Of a stretch of 64,000 nucleotides of DNA, positions 54,085 through 63,149 are shown in pieces. The notes under the pieces were generated by a model, which saw only the letters and a program-made list of their open reading frames with translations, was not told the DNA's origin and did not search any database. The stretch spans positions 248,001 through 312,000 of the forward strand of contig NZ_PCPS01000002.1 in assembly GCF_002975405.1 (NCBI RefSeq). Direction: 5' to 3'. The translations under genes were made by a program, and so were the position numbers. Within the stretch, counting starts at the first letter, position 1. Each line of letters begins with the position of its first letter. The DNA is from Arthrobacter sp. MYb229 (lineage in GTDB: Bacteria; Actinomycetota; Actinomycetes; Actinomycetales; Micrococcaceae).

Positions 54085-56391
54085 TCATCGCTGGCCAGCT
54101 ATCCAAACCGCGATTTGCGTCCTTGAAGTGAATCCGAGCTTGGCCAAAATCCGTTCTACGTGCCCGTCGATGGTTCGCGGTGAAACCACCAGGCGTTGGG
54201 CGATCGAGCGGTTAGTCAACCCTTGGGCTACCAATGCTGCTACTTCGGTCTCCTTTTTGGTCAGCGGGTTCGGTATGGCGCAAGAGTCGAGTTTTGATTC
54301 GATGCCCAAGGCGTAGTCAAGAGCCTGGGCCTTGGATAGCGGGGCGCGGTCGGGGGCGCTGTATTCTCGACCCAGTGCCGTGTGAAGCAACCGCCGGCTT
54401 CGCGAGGAAGCATCTGCCATCTGCGGGCCAAAAGCCTGCACGGACGTTCCCAGCTCGGACCAGACCGAGTCCACGGCACGGGCTAATTCGGCAGAGCGTT
54501 CGAAGTTTCCCTGCGAAACTGTGATCCACTGCAGAGCCTCTAAGCTGAGCGCAATGCAGATGCCGTCCTGGAAGGATTCGCGCTGGATATGCAGGGAAGC
54601 TAGAGCTTCGCTGGAAGCGCGGTCGTATTGCTCGAGCTTCCAATAGCTCAGTGCGCTGATCCAGTGCGCATACGCTCTGTTCCATAGCTCTCCGCACGCT
54701 TCGGAGCGGTCGATCACCAGCTGGCAGGTGTCCAAGGCTCGTTGCGGACAGTCATTGAGCACTTCAGCCATGCCAAGCTGGAAGAGCGCGGTGAGCTGCG
54801 AGGCGGTATCCCCCTGCCGGGCGTGGGCCGCGGCCACCTGCTCGTAAAGTTCGATGGCCCCGGGCAGATCGCCGCTGAACAGCTTGTGCAGCGCAATCCA
54901 GTGCTCGGCATGGGCGGCCAAGGCGCCGTTGCCGAGCCGTTGGGCAATGCTCAGGCACTGCCGCGCATAGTCCGCCCCTGCATCATGCTCGCCTTGGATG
55001 AGGCTCACCCAGGCGGCCACCCACAATGCGGAGGCGTGATCGCTGGAGGCGTTGTCCTCTTGCCGGTTAATGATCCGCTCCAGCAGGGCGCGTCCCTCAG
55101 TGATGAAGTTCCCGGAGACCCACTGGTAGCGCAGTAGTGACGCCAGCCGGGCAGCTGCCTTCTCTTCCCCGGGGGTGGACAGGGCCCAGTCGAAGGCCGC
55201 CGCGAAATTCGGGCGGTTAACCCGGACCGTGCGCAGGAAACGGCTTTGATCCGGACCGCACCACTGGCGCACCATGTTTTCGGCCAGCTGGAGATAGTGG
55301 CCGAAGTGCCGGGTCCTCAGGGTTGTGATCTCTTCAGCATCGATGAGCAGTTGCTGGCCGTATTCGCGGATGCTGACCAGCTGATGGTAGGACAGGAACT
55401 CTCCCTCCCGGCGAACTGCCAAGATCGACTTTGCCACTAGGGAATCCAGCAGATCCAGTATTTCGGATGGCTCCAAGGCCTCGAACGCGCAGACTTCCTC
55501 GACCGCGTCCAGATCGAAGTTGCCGGGAAATACGGAGAGGCGGCGCCAGAGCAGCTGCTCGGACTCCGAGCACAATTCGTAGCTCCAATCGATCAGGGCG
55601 CGTAGCGTCTGCTGTCGTGGCAGAGCGGTCCTGTCGCCTTGGGTGAGCAGCTGGAAACGGCGATCGAGACGGTGCAGCAATTGGGTGGTCGACAGTGAGC
55701 GCAGGCGGGTTGTCGCCAGCTCAATAGCTAGCGGCATGCCATCGAGCTGGGCGCAAAGCTGTGCGACGACCGGGGCCGTGGCGGCATCGAGGGCAAAGGA
55801 TGGGACGACGTTCCGAGCTCGTGCCACGAAGAGGGCCACTGCTTCAAAGCCTTCGATCTGGGCAAAAGGGACTTGCTCATCGGGGCCAGGAAAAGACAAC
55901 GGCGGGATGGCATAGATGGATTCGCCGGCGATGCCCATCGGTTCCCGACTGGTGGCCATGACACGTACTCCGGGGGCCTGGGCGAGTAGTCGGTCGACGA
56001 GGAAGCTGACTTCGTCAAGCACATGCTCGCAGTTATCCAGCACGAGCAGCAGTTCCTTGTCCTGCAAGAAGTCTGCTAGGCGGTCCAATGCAGAACGCTT
56101 CGACTGATCGGAGATGTCCAGGGCAGCCGCGACGACGGGCGCCACTGCAGCATTGTGGTTCAGCGGAGCCAGCTCGGCTACCGCGACACCGTCCCGGTAG
56201 GCCCTGTGGGCCAACCGGGTGATTTCCCCCGCCAGGCGTGTCTTGCCCGCGCCGCCCGGGCCGGTCAAGGTCACCATCCGGGAAGTCGCCAATAGTGCCT
56301 TCGCCTCTTCCAGCTCCCGGCGGCGTCCAATGAAAGAGGTCGCTTCCAGTCGCCCTTCCGAGAATCTGGTATCTCTGAAATGCCTAGTCAT
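54085..56391 (-). CDS. large ATPase-LuxR family transcriptional regulator
   Basis: 768 aa. The NTPase domain starts at about 18 ('TSFIGRRRELEEAKALLATSRMVTLTGPGGAGKTRLAGEI', Walker A GPGGAGKT at 44-51; Walker B 'ELLLVLDNCEHVLDEVSFLVDRLL'). A winged/helical region follows ('ALPRQQTLRALIDWSYELCSESEQLLWRRLSVFPGNFDLDAVEEV'), then TPR-like helices (about 400-690). The C-terminal LuxR HTH is at about 705-765 ('LTKKETEVAALVAQGLTNRSIAQRLVVSPRTIDGHVERILAKLGF'). It is divergent from hpaC-hpaB; the perfect palindrome TTGTGTC-N4-GACACAA between them is a likely target. Signal unknown. Confidence 0.9.
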   Translation of the reverse strand: MTRHFRDTRFSEGRLEATSFIGRRRELEEAKALLATSRMVTLTGPGGAGKTRLAGEITRLAHRAYRDGVAVAELAPLNHNAAVAPVVAAALDISDQSKRSALDRLADFLQDKELLLVLDNCEHVLDEVSFLVDRLLAQAPGVRVMATSREPMGIAGESIYAIPPLSFPGPDEQVPFAQIEGFEAVALFVARARNVVPSFALDAATAPVVAQLCAQLDGMPLAIELATTRLRSLSTTQLLHRLDRRFQLLTQGDRTALPRQQTLRALIDWSYELCSESEQLLWRRLSVFPGNFDLDAVEEVCAFEALEPSEILDLLDSLVAKSILAVRREGEFLSYHQLVSIREYGQQLLIDAEEITTLRTRHFGHYLQLAENMVRQWCGPDQSRFLRTVRVNRPNFAAAFDWALSTPGEEKAAARLASLLRYQWVSGNFITEGRALLERIINRQEDNASSDHASALWVAAWVSLIQGEHDAGADYARQCLSIAQRLGNGALAAHAEHWIALHKLFSGDLPGAIELYEQVAAAHARQGDTASQLTALFQLGMAEVLNDCPQRALDTCQLVIDRSEACGELWNRAYAHWISALSYWKLEQYDRASSEALASLHIQRESFQDGICIALSLEALQWITVSQGNFERSAELARAVDSVWSELGTSVQAFGPQMADASSRSRRLLHTALGREYSAPDRAPLSKAQALDYALGIESKLDSCAIPNPLTKKETEVAALVAQGLTNRSIAQRLVVSPRTIDGHVERILAKLGFTSRTQIAVWIAGQR

Positions 56392-56515
56392 CTATGAATT
56401 AGCTCCAATCTTGCGGGGCCTTCCCTGCGTGTCGCCGCGGTTGCTACCAGGCCGTGTGCTGCAACACGAAACACAGGTTCTGCTGGTTTATAGTCTCTCA
56501 TTTTGGCACGCCCAA

Positions 56516-56533
56516 TTGTGTCGCATGACACAA
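56516..56533. promoter_or_regulatory. putative operator between the LuxR-ATPase gene and hpaC
   Basis: Perfect inverted repeat TTGTGTC-GCAT-GACACAA, 97 bp before hpaC in a 238-bp divergent gap. Size and symmetry fit a LuxR-type dimer site. Confidence 0.5.
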
Positions 56534-56629
56534 ATAGGGCATGCGAGGGGGTAGTTCTACCCGTGTGCGCTGGCCGGGCATCGGCCAAGCTGGTGTGCAC
56601 CATCGGAAGTTCGAACCCAGGAGCGAGCC

Positions 56630-57217
56630 ATGAGCCAGCAGACCACTGATGCAGACCATTTGCCGAAGATCGACCAGCGCGAATTGCGCAACGCCTTCGG
56701 CAAATTCGCAACCGGCGTCACGGTGGTCACCTGCCGCACCCCGGATGGCGTACCGCACGGCGCCACAGTCAACGCGTTCACCGCGGTATCCCTCGACCCG
56801 CCGCTTGCCCAGGTCACGCTGATCCGGGGAAACAAGGTCTCCGGATATTTGGAAGAATCACCTTTCGCGATCAACATCATGTCCGCCAACCAGTTGGACA
56901 CCTGCCTGAACTTTGCCGGCAAGCCCATGAAGGGCGAAGTGGCCTGGCGATCGGACGCGCAGGACATCCCGGTAATCGAAGGAAATATCGCCACCCTCGA
57001 ATGCGAGCCCTGGGCCACCTACGACGGTGGCGACCACCTGATCGTCATCGGACGGGTGATTGCCCTGCACAGCGACAACGAGCTGGAACCCCTTGGCTTC
57101 TTCGGTGGCAAATTCCGCGATGTCGGCGACTACATCGGCGGTGCCCCTTGGACCTCCTGCGGAGACTCCCTTGCCTCCGGCTGGTTCGAGGGAAGCACCG
57201 ATTTCAAATCCTTCTAA
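56630..57217 (+). CDS. hpaC: flavin reductase component of 4-hydroxyphenylacetate 3-monooxygenase
   Basis: 195 aa flavin reductase-like domain; supplies reduced flavin to HpaB. 'LRNAFGKFATGVTVVTCRTPDGVPHGATVNAFTAVSLDPPLAQVTL' is the family signature (about 20-65). 'FAINIMSANQLDTCLNFAGKP' and 'TLECEPWATYDGGDHLIVIGRVIAL' (HLIVIGRV motif) follow. GGAGCGAGCC precedes the ATG. It lies 43 bp before the oxygenase gene. Confidence 0.9.
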   Translation: MSQQTTDADHLPKIDQRELRNAFGKFATGVTVVTCRTPDGVPHGATVNAFTAVSLDPPLAQVTLIRGNKVSGYLEESPFAINIMSANQLDTCLNFAGKPMKGEVAWRSDAQDIPVIEGNIATLECEPWATYDGGDHLIVIGRVIALHSDNELEPLGFFGGKFRDVGDYIGGAPWTSCGDSLASGWFEGSTDFKSF

Positions 57218-57260
57218 GCATCTCCAATCCGACCGACCCAACCCATAGGAGCTGAACACC

Positions 57261-58856
57261 ATGACCCAGATATCCGAGCCCACCCAATCCGCCAGCGACA
57301 TGTCCGCGCGGACCACCCCAGCCAACCCGAAATTACCGATGACCGGCGACGAGTACATCGAGTCGCTGCGCGATGGCCGAGAAGTCTACATCCACGGCGA
57401 ACGCGTCAAGGATGTAACAACCCATCCGGCCTTCCGCAACTCGATCCGCATGGCAGCCCGGCTATATGACGGGTTCCACGACCCGGCGACCTCCGGCAAG
57501 CTGCTAGTCCCGACCGATACCGGATCCGGCGGCATGACCCACCCCTTCTTCAAGGTTCCGAAGTCCGTGCAGGATCTGAAGGACTCGCGCACCGCGATAG
57601 AGACCTGGTCCCGGATGAGCTATGGCTGGCTCGGGCGCTCGCCGGACTACAAGGCGGCGTTCCTGGGAACCCTGGGTTCCATGCCGGAGTTCTACTCGCC
57701 ATACCAGGAGAACGCCCTGCGCTGGTACAAGGAGTCGCAGGAGAAGGTGCTGTACTGGAACCACGCGATCATCAATCCCCCGGTTGACCGTCACTTGCCG
57801 CCCGATCAGGTAGCCGACGTCTTCATGAAGGTGGAGAAGGAAACCGACAACGGCGTCATCGTCTCCGGGGCTAAGGTCGTGGCCACCGGCTCGGCGATCA
57901 CCAACTTCAACTTCATCTCGCACTATGGGCTGCCGATCAAGAAGAAGGAATATGCGCTGATCTGCACCGTGCCGATGGATGCGCCTGGAGTCAAGCTGAT
58001 CTCGCGCACCTCCTACGCGCAGAACGCCGCGGTCACCGGCACCCCGTTCGACTACCCGCTGTCCTCGCGCATGGATGAGAACGACGCGGTATTCGTCTTC
58101 GACAAGGTGCTGGTGCCGTGGGAAAACATCTTCGCCTACGGCGATCCGGAGCAAATCAACGGCTTCATGCCGCAGACCGGCTTCATCCAGCGCTTCACCT
58201 TCCAAGGCTGTATCCGCTTGGCAGTGAAGCTGGACTTCATCGCCGGACTGCTGCTCAAGGCCTTGGAAATCACCGGAACCCAGGACTTCCGCGGGGTGCA
58301 GGCAAGGGCCGGAGAAGTCATCGGCTGGCGCAACCTGTTCTGGGGCCTGGTCGACGGCATGATGCTCAACCCGGACCAGGGCCCTAATGGCTCGGTGCTG
58401 CCAAAGATGGACTACGGGCTGGCCTACCGCATGTTCATGGCCCAGGGCTACGGCCGGATCAAGGAAATCATCGAGCAGGATGTGGCCTCGGGCCTGATCT
58501 ACCTGCCCAGCGGCGCGCTGGATTTCCAGAATCTGGAGATCCGCCCGTATCTGGACAAGTACGTCCGCGGTTCCAACGGAGTGCAGGCCGTTGACCGGGT
58601 CAAGCTCATGAAATTGCTCTGGGATGCTATCGGTTCCGAATTCGGCGGACGGCACGAACTCTACGAGCGGAACTATTCGGGAAACCACGAGAACGTGCGC
58701 ATCGAAATGCTCATGCATGCCAAGAATTCCGGCGCCACCTCGCTGATGAACGGCATGGTCGAGCAGTGCATGGGGGAGTACAACCTGGACGGCTGGACGG
58801 TTCCCGATCTATTCAACAGCGATGACGTTAACGCCTACATGAAGCGCGGTCGCTAA
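57261..58856 (+). CDS. hpaB: 4-hydroxyphenylacetate 3-monooxygenase oxygenase component (HpaB family)
   Basis: 531 aa FADH2-dependent aromatic hydroxylase of the HpaB/PheA family. '[45 protein letters not shown]' at the N-terminus, '[37 protein letters not shown]', '[24 protein letters not shown]', and '[27 protein letters not shown]' are the family blocks. No ring-cleavage genes follow, so the phenol and its fate are open; 4-hydroxyphenylacetate or another phenol would fit. Forms a two-component system with the gene upstream. Confidence 0.92.
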   Translation: MTQISEPTQSASDMSARTTPANPKLPMTGDEYIESLRDGREVYIHGERVKDVTTHPAFRNSIRMAARLYDGFHDPATSGKLLVPTDTGSGGMTHPFFKVPKSVQDLKDSRTAIETWSRMSYGWLGRSPDYKAAFLGTLGSMPEFYSPYQENALRWYKESQEKVLYWNHAIINPPVDRHLPPDQVADVFMKVEKETDNGVIVSGAKVVATGSAITNFNFISHYGLPIKKKEYALICTVPMDAPGVKLISRTSYAQNAAVTGTPFDYPLSSRMDENDAVFVFDKVLVPWENIFAYGDPEQINGFMPQTGFIQRFTFQGCIRLAVKLDFIAGLLLKALEITGTQDFRGVQARAGEVIGWRNLFWGLVDGMMLNPDQGPNGSVLPKMDYGLAYRMFMAQGYGRIKEIIEQDVASGLIYLPSGALDFQNLEIRPYLDKYVRGSNGVQAVDRVKLMKLLWDAIGSEFGGRHELYERNYSGNHENVRIEMLMHAKNSGATSLMNGMVEQCMGEYNLDGWTVPDLFNSDDVNAYMKRGR

Positions 58857-58935
58857 TTCCACCCAGCCAGCGGGCGGGATGCCGGGCGGTGCGGGAAACC
58901 CTCGTCAGTTATAAGAACTCAATGAAAGGAAACAC

Positions 58936-60126
58936 ATGTGCGAGATCCTCGGGCGGGCCGCGGCCGCCGGAATCGGCAGGCGTGCGATGCTTGCCAGTTT
59001 GGGGCTCGGCGCAGCTGCGGCCGGGCTGGGAGCCATGGCTGGCCCGGCGCGCGCGACTGATCCAGCAAGACGGGAATTCGGCCCGGCGCCAGCTGGCAGC
59101 AGCAACACCCGGCTGGTGCTGCTGGGCACTTCCGGCGGCCCTCCCTATTGGCCCGGCGGGTCCCGCGAGGGAATCTCCACCGCGCTGGTGGTGGGGGACC
59201 GCTACTACATCATCGATGCCGGCCATGGAGTTATGGGCCAGTTGCGCAAAGCCCGGCTGGGGATCAACTATGAAACAGATATGGACGGTCCGCTGGATGC
59301 GCTCGGCGGCATCTTCCTGACCCACTTGCATTCGGACCATGTCGCAGATCTGAATAACATCCTCAGTGAAGGCATCTTCAACGGGTTACAGCATGTGGAG
59401 AAGAAAGTGCCGATTTGGGGACCGGGAAATCGCGGGGAACTGCCCGAACTATTCGGCGGAGGCAAGGCGCCCAAACCCCTCAATCCGCGCAATCCCACCC
59501 CTGGGACCAAGCAGATGACGGACCTGCTGGTCCAAGCCTTCGCCACGGATTTCAACGATCGCCTTTTCGACAATCGAAAACCGCGACCGGACGAGCTCTG
59601 GGAAGCGTTCGATGTGCCTGTTCCCAAGGAGTATATGAAGAACCCCAACTCGGATCCCTGCCCGGCCATGGAGCCTTTCGACTTCTTCGAGGACGACCGC
59701 ATTAAGGTCTCGGCCATCCTGGCCAACCACGCACCGGTATTCCCGTCTCTGGCCTATCGATTCGAAACCGAAGAAGGATCCGTCGTCTTTTCCGGGGACA
59801 CCGGTTTGACGCCCAACATCACGACCCTGGCGCAGGGAGCCGATGTCCTGGTGCACGAGGTACTCGACAAGACATGGCCCGAGTCGCTGTTCCCGCAGCC
59901 GCGCAGCGACGCGCAAGAAGGCCTATACCAGCATCTGATACAGGCGCACACCTTGATTGAGGACGTGGGGAAGGTAGCTCAGGCGGCAAACGTCGGAACC
60001 TTGGTGCTCTCGCATCTGGTGCCCGGGAACCGCCCCGACGAGGTTTGGGCGCGTTGCGCCGAGGATTTCGACGGGAAGCTGGTGATCGGCCGAGACCTCG
60101 ACGTCATTGGCGTCGGAACGCAGTAG
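58936..60126 (+). CDS. Tat-exported metallo-beta-lactamase-fold hydrolase
   Basis: 396 aa. A twin-arginine signal (GRRAMLASLGLGAAAAGLG, Arg15-Arg16; cleavage near GPARA-TD at about 40) implies export of the folded enzyme. The MBL motif HLHSDH (H130, H132, D134, H135) lies in 'LTHLHSDHVADLNN', with later ligands in 'VFSGDTGLTPNI' and 'LVLSHLVPGN'; this resembles the tRNase Z/arylsulfatase-like branch. AAAGGAAAC precedes the ATG. It follows hpaB by 79 bp, so it may act on an ester precursor of the phenol (inference). Substrate not known. Confidence 0.88.
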   Translation: MCEILGRAAAAGIGRRAMLASLGLGAAAAGLGAMAGPARATDPARREFGPAPAGSSNTRLVLLGTSGGPPYWPGGSREGISTALVVGDRYYIIDAGHGVMGQLRKARLGINYETDMDGPLDALGGIFLTHLHSDHVADLNNILSEGIFNGLQHVEKKVPIWGPGNRGELPELFGGGKAPKPLNPRNPTPGTKQMTDLLVQAFATDFNDRLFDNRKPRPDELWEAFDVPVPKEYMKNPNSDPCPAMEPFDFFEDDRIKVSAILANHAPVFPSLAYRFETEEGSVVFSGDTGLTPNITTLAQGADVLVHEVLDKTWPESLFPQPRSDAQEGLYQHLIQAHTLIEDVGKVAQAANVGTLVLSHLVPGNRPDEVWARCAEDFDGKLVIGRDLDVIGVGTQ

Positions 60127-60166
60127 GTCCAGGGGTGCGCCGTAGCAGGCGTATCCAGAGCATCGT

Positions 60167-60213
60167 GCGCAGGGGTGACAGTTGGCGGCAATCCGCCGCA
60201 ACCTCCCCTGCGC
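60167..60213 (+). terminator. terminator after the MBL hydrolase gene
   Basis: Outer 9-bp stem GCGCAGGGG / CCCCTGCGC (60167-60175, 60205-60213) enclosing an inner GCGG-caat-CCGC hairpin; followed by TTCTTGCG. The rest of the gap to 60462 shows no gene. Confidence 0.65.
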
Positions 60214-60462
60214 TTCTTGCGTTGGCCCGAGAGCGAAAGGACTGGACCGCAGGACTGTGCGCAAAGGCGGTACAACGGCTTTCTGGTGGATGCTCCACGC
60301 CCTGGACCCTGGCCTAGTTTTACGAATTATTCTGTAATGTGCCAGGCAATAGTCGACATTTTTCTCCCCGACCCAACAATCCTGACTCCCTTCTGAGCGT
60401 CATATTGCCTCTTATGACTGCATTCTCGTTCGCTCGTACTTCAACTGCTTGACTCGAAGTAC

Positions 60463-60551
60463 CAACCATCCAGAGCGGCTGAGAGACCTGGCTCGACGAC
60501 GCCGCAGCAAGCCTGCATTCGGCAGCTAGTGCTAACGCCAGGTTCGATGGA
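60463..60551 (+). promoter_or_regulatory. SAM-I (S-box) riboswitch
   Basis: Closing helix CCATC / GATGG (60466-60470, 60546-60550). Inside are, in order, CCAGAGCGGCUGAGAGACC, GGCUCGACGACGCCGCAGCAA, a CUGC-AUUCG-GCAG hairpin and the highly conserved GUGCUAACGCCAGG, which together define the SAM-I aptamer. The usual GGG...CCC pair is replaced by GAG...CUC, a compensatory change. It precedes two flavoprotein genes and should switch them off when S-adenosylmethionine is abundant. Confidence 0.9.
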
Positions 60552-60553
60552 TC

Positions 60554-60600
60554 AGCAGAAAGCAACTTTCTGCTTCCTTCGGAGCAAGACTCTAAGGGAG
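60554..60600 (+). promoter_or_regulatory. riboswitch expression platform, possible ribosome-site sequestor
   Basis: A hairpin AGCAGAAAG-caa-CTTTCTGCT (60554-60574) follows the aptamer. Next, CUUCCUU (60573-60579) can pair over seven bases with AAGGGAG (60594-60600), which is the Shine-Dalgarno site of the following gene. This suggests control of translation start. Inferred from pairing by eye. Confidence 0.5.
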
Positions 60601-60607
60601 AACGAAA

Positions 60608-61834
60608 ATGACCGTACTGAGCACGCAACTGCCCCGCGTTCCCTACACCGGGAGCGCAGACGAGGCCGAGCTCGCCCACTGGCGCGAGATCGCCGAGCAG
60701 GTCGCGGCCACCCTGGCCGCCGATGCGCTGGAGCGCGACCGCAAACACGAGCAGCCCTTCGCCGAGGTGCAGCTGCTGCGCGAGGCCGGGCTGCTGAACC
60801 TGCTGGTTCCGGCCGAATTCGGGGGAGCCGGAGCGCACTGGGCCACCGCCTTTGAAACCATCCGCATCCTGGCCGCGGCCGACGGGTCCATCTCCCAGCT
60901 GCTGGCCTACCACTACATCAACCAGTCCGGCATCGCCTTCTACGCTCCGGCCGAAGCCCAGGCCGAGTGGTGGCGGCGCACCGTGGCCGGAGGCTGGCTC
61001 TGGGGCGATTCGGTGAATCCGGTGGACCCGCAGCTGACGCTCACCGCGGAGGACGATGGCTTCCGGCTGAACGGTTTCAAGCGTTTCTCCACCGGCTCCG
61101 GAGTCGGCGAGATGATCGTCGTCAACGCCGAAGTCTCCGGAGGCCCGCGCCACGGCGAAGTGTTGGCCTTTGTCCTCCCGCGCAACCGGGAAGGGCTGGA
61201 AATCGTCGATGACTGGGACTACCTGGGCCAGCGCTTGAGCGCCTCGAACTCGCTGAAGTACCACAACGTGCGCATCGAGGCCGCCGATCTGCTCGGGGCG
61301 GTGACCGACGAGCCGGTCTCCACCCTGCTCACCCCCGGGATCCAGCTGGCCTTCGCGAACTTCTACCTGGGCATCGCCGAGGGCGCGTTGGCCCGCGGCA
61401 AGCAGATATTGCTGGGCCGCAAGAACGCCTGGTTCCTCTCGGCGGCGGAGAGCTACTCCCAGGACGTCGTCTTCCAGCGCACCGTGGGCGAGCTGAAGGC
61501 GCGCACCGCCGCGGTGGCCGCCCTGGCCGAGAAGCTCGGCCGCAAATTCGATGCGCTGCTGGCCAAGGCGGGGAATGTCACCCAGCCTGAACGCGCGGCG
61601 CTGGCGGTGGAAATCGCCGAGGCCAAGGTGGTCTCCACCGAGATCGGCGTGGAGGTCGCCAACCGCATCTTCGAGGTCACCGGTTCCTCCTCTACGCAGA
61701 ATGATGTGGGCCTGGATCTGTTCTGGCGCAATGTGCGCACCCACTCGCTGCACGACCCGGTGGACTACAAGAAAATCGAGGTCGGCGCGTACTTCCTGCG
61801 CGGGGAAACCCAGCCGCTCTCGCTCTACACCTAA
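60608..61834 (+). CDS. acyl-CoA dehydrogenase-fold flavoprotein (SfnB/DszC-like, sulfur acquisition)
   Basis: 408 aa. Acyl-CoA dehydrogenase fold with three domains: 'LREAGLLNLLVPAEFGGAGAHWATAFETIRILAAADGSISQLLAYHY' (helical, about 50-97), 'GWLWGDSVNPVDPQLTLTAEDDGFRLNGFKRFSTGSGVGEMIVV' (beta, about 130-175) and 'RIFEVTGSSSTQNDVGLDLFWRNVRTHSLHDPVDYKKIEVGAYFL' (C-terminal). This matches the SfnB/DszC/DNT monooxygenase-type group, which act on organosulfur compounds with reduced flavin, rather than true fatty-acid dehydrogenases. A SAM-I riboswitch upstream ties it to sulfur limitation. AAGGGAG 7 nt before the ATG. Confidence 0.82.
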   Translation: MTVLSTQLPRVPYTGSADEAELAHWREIAEQVAATLAADALERDRKHEQPFAEVQLLREAGLLNLLVPAEFGGAGAHWATAFETIRILAAADGSISQLLAYHYINQSGIAFYAPAEAQAEWWRRTVAGGWLWGDSVNPVDPQLTLTAEDDGFRLNGFKRFSTGSGVGEMIVVNAEVSGGPRHGEVLAFVLPRNREGLEIVDDWDYLGQRLSASNSLKYHNVRIEAADLLGAVTDEPVSTLLTPGIQLAFANFYLGIAEGALARGKQILLGRKNAWFLSAAESYSQDVVFQRTVGELKARTAAVAALAEKLGRKFDALLAKAGNVTQPERAALAVEIAEAKVVSTEIGVEVANRIFEVTGSSSTQNDVGLDLFWRNVRTHSLHDPVDYKKIEVGAYFLRGETQPLSLYT

Positions 61835-61867
61835 ACCTCAACCGCACCCACGGATTGGACCGAACTG

Positions 61868-63097
61868 ATGACCGTACTTGCCACCGCCAATCGCCTGGCT
61901 GAATTGAAAACCCGCTTCGCCCCGCACTTTGAAAAGATCGCCGCCGGCGCCGCCGAACGCGACCGCAGCGGAGAACTGCCGCACCAGCAGGTGGCCGAGC
62001 TGGCCGCCGCCGGCTTCGGCGCATTGCGCGTCCCGGTCTCCCACGGCGGGGCAGGGGCCACCTTGGCCGAGCTCTTCGAATTGCTCGTGGACTTGGCCGC
62101 CGCGGACTCCAGCATCGCCCAGGCCTTGCGCGCCCACTTCGCTTTCGTCGAAGACCGCCTGGTAGCCGCCCCGGGGCCGGGGCGCGACAAGTGGCTGGCC
62201 CGCTTTGCCGCCGGGGAGCTGGTGGGGAATTCCTGGACCGAGATCGGCACCGTGAAGGTGGGCGAGGTGATCACCAAGGTCACCCCGGATGGCGAGGGAG
62301 GGTTCCTGGTCAACGGCACCAAGTACTATTCCACCGGCTCGATCTTCGCCGACTGGCTGGATACCTACGCCGAGCGCACCGATACCGGCAAGCGCGTGAT
62401 CGCCGCGGTCAACCGGCACCAGCCCGGCGTGGTGCTGGCCGATGACTGGGACGGCTTCGGACAGCGCACCACCGGCACCGGAACCTCCACCTTCACCGAC
62501 GCGGTCGTCGCCGAGGAGGACCTGATCGACTTCGACACCCGCTTCAAGTACCAGACCGCCTTCTACCAGCAGGTGCTGCTGGTGGTGCTGGCCGGGTCCG
62601 CCAAGGCCGCCGAACGCGACTTCGCCGCCGAGCTGAAGGCCCGCAAGCGCACCTTCAGCCACGGCGCCGCCAACGTGGCCGCCGAGGATCCGCAGCTGCT
62701 GCAGGTCATCGGCGAGGTGTCGGCGGCTGCGTTCGCGGCGGCCGGAACCGTGGAACGCGTGTCGCAGTCCCTGCAGGGAGCCTATGAAACCGCGCTGGCG
62801 CTGCACGAGGGCGAGGTGACGGTGGAGGAAGACGAGGCGGCCAATGATGCGGCCGAGCTGGCCAGTGCGCAGGCCCAGGTGGTGCTCACCCCGCTGGTGC
62901 TCAACGCGATCACCCACGCCTTCGACGCGCTGGCCGCTTCGGCCACCAGCGTTTCGAAGAACCTGGATCGGCACTGGCGCAATGCCCGCACCGCCGGCAA
63001 CCACAACCCGTGGGTGTTCAAGGCCCGGCTGATCGGCGACCTGGCGGTCAACGGCACCGAGCTGCCGCGGGTTTGGGCCATCGGCGCCTCGAAGTAG
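61868..63097 (+). CDS. second acyl-CoA dehydrogenase-fold flavoprotein, same operon
   Basis: 409 aa paralogue of the preceding gene with the same order: 'VAELAAAGFGALRVPVSHGGAGATLAELFELLVDLAAADSSIAQALRAHFAFVE', 'GNSWTEIGTVKVGEVITKVTPDGEGGFLVNGTKYYSTGSIFADWLDTYAE', 'LADDWDGFGQRTTGTGTSTF', and C-terminal 'KNLDRHWRNARTAGNHNPWVFKARLIGDLAVNG', very like flavin-dependent monooxygenases of the DszC group. 33 bp from the upstream gene; weak ribosome site. Likely a sulfur-source oxygenase under the same riboswitch. No flavin reductase is adjacent; hpaC at 56.6 kb is the nearest. Confidence 0.82.
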   Translation: MTVLATANRLAELKTRFAPHFEKIAAGAAERDRSGELPHQQVAELAAAGFGALRVPVSHGGAGATLAELFELLVDLAAADSSIAQALRAHFAFVEDRLVAAPGPGRDKWLARFAAGELVGNSWTEIGTVKVGEVITKVTPDGEGGFLVNGTKYYSTGSIFADWLDTYAERTDTGKRVIAAVNRHQPGVVLADDWDGFGQRTTGTGTSTFTDAVVAEEDLIDFDTRFKYQTAFYQQVLLVVLAGSAKAAERDFAAELKARKRTFSHGAANVAAEDPQLLQVIGEVSAAAFAAAGTVERVSQSLQGAYETALALHEGEVTVEEDEAANDAAELASAQAQVVLTPLVLNAITHAFDALAASATSVSKNLDRHWRNARTAGNHNPWVFKARLIGDLAVNGTELPRVWAIGASK

Positions 63098-63111
63098 CAT
63101 CCACAGAGCGG

Positions 63112-63146
63112 GCAGGCCCAGCCCTCATCTTGAGCGCCGGGCCTGC
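63112..63146 (+). terminator. terminator hairpin after the SAM-regulated operon
   Basis: GCAGGCCC (63112-63119) pairs with GGGCCTGC (63139-63146), 19-nt loop, 15 bp beyond the stop. Moderate stem and no clear T-run. Confidence 0.5.
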
Positions 63147-63149
63147 TGC

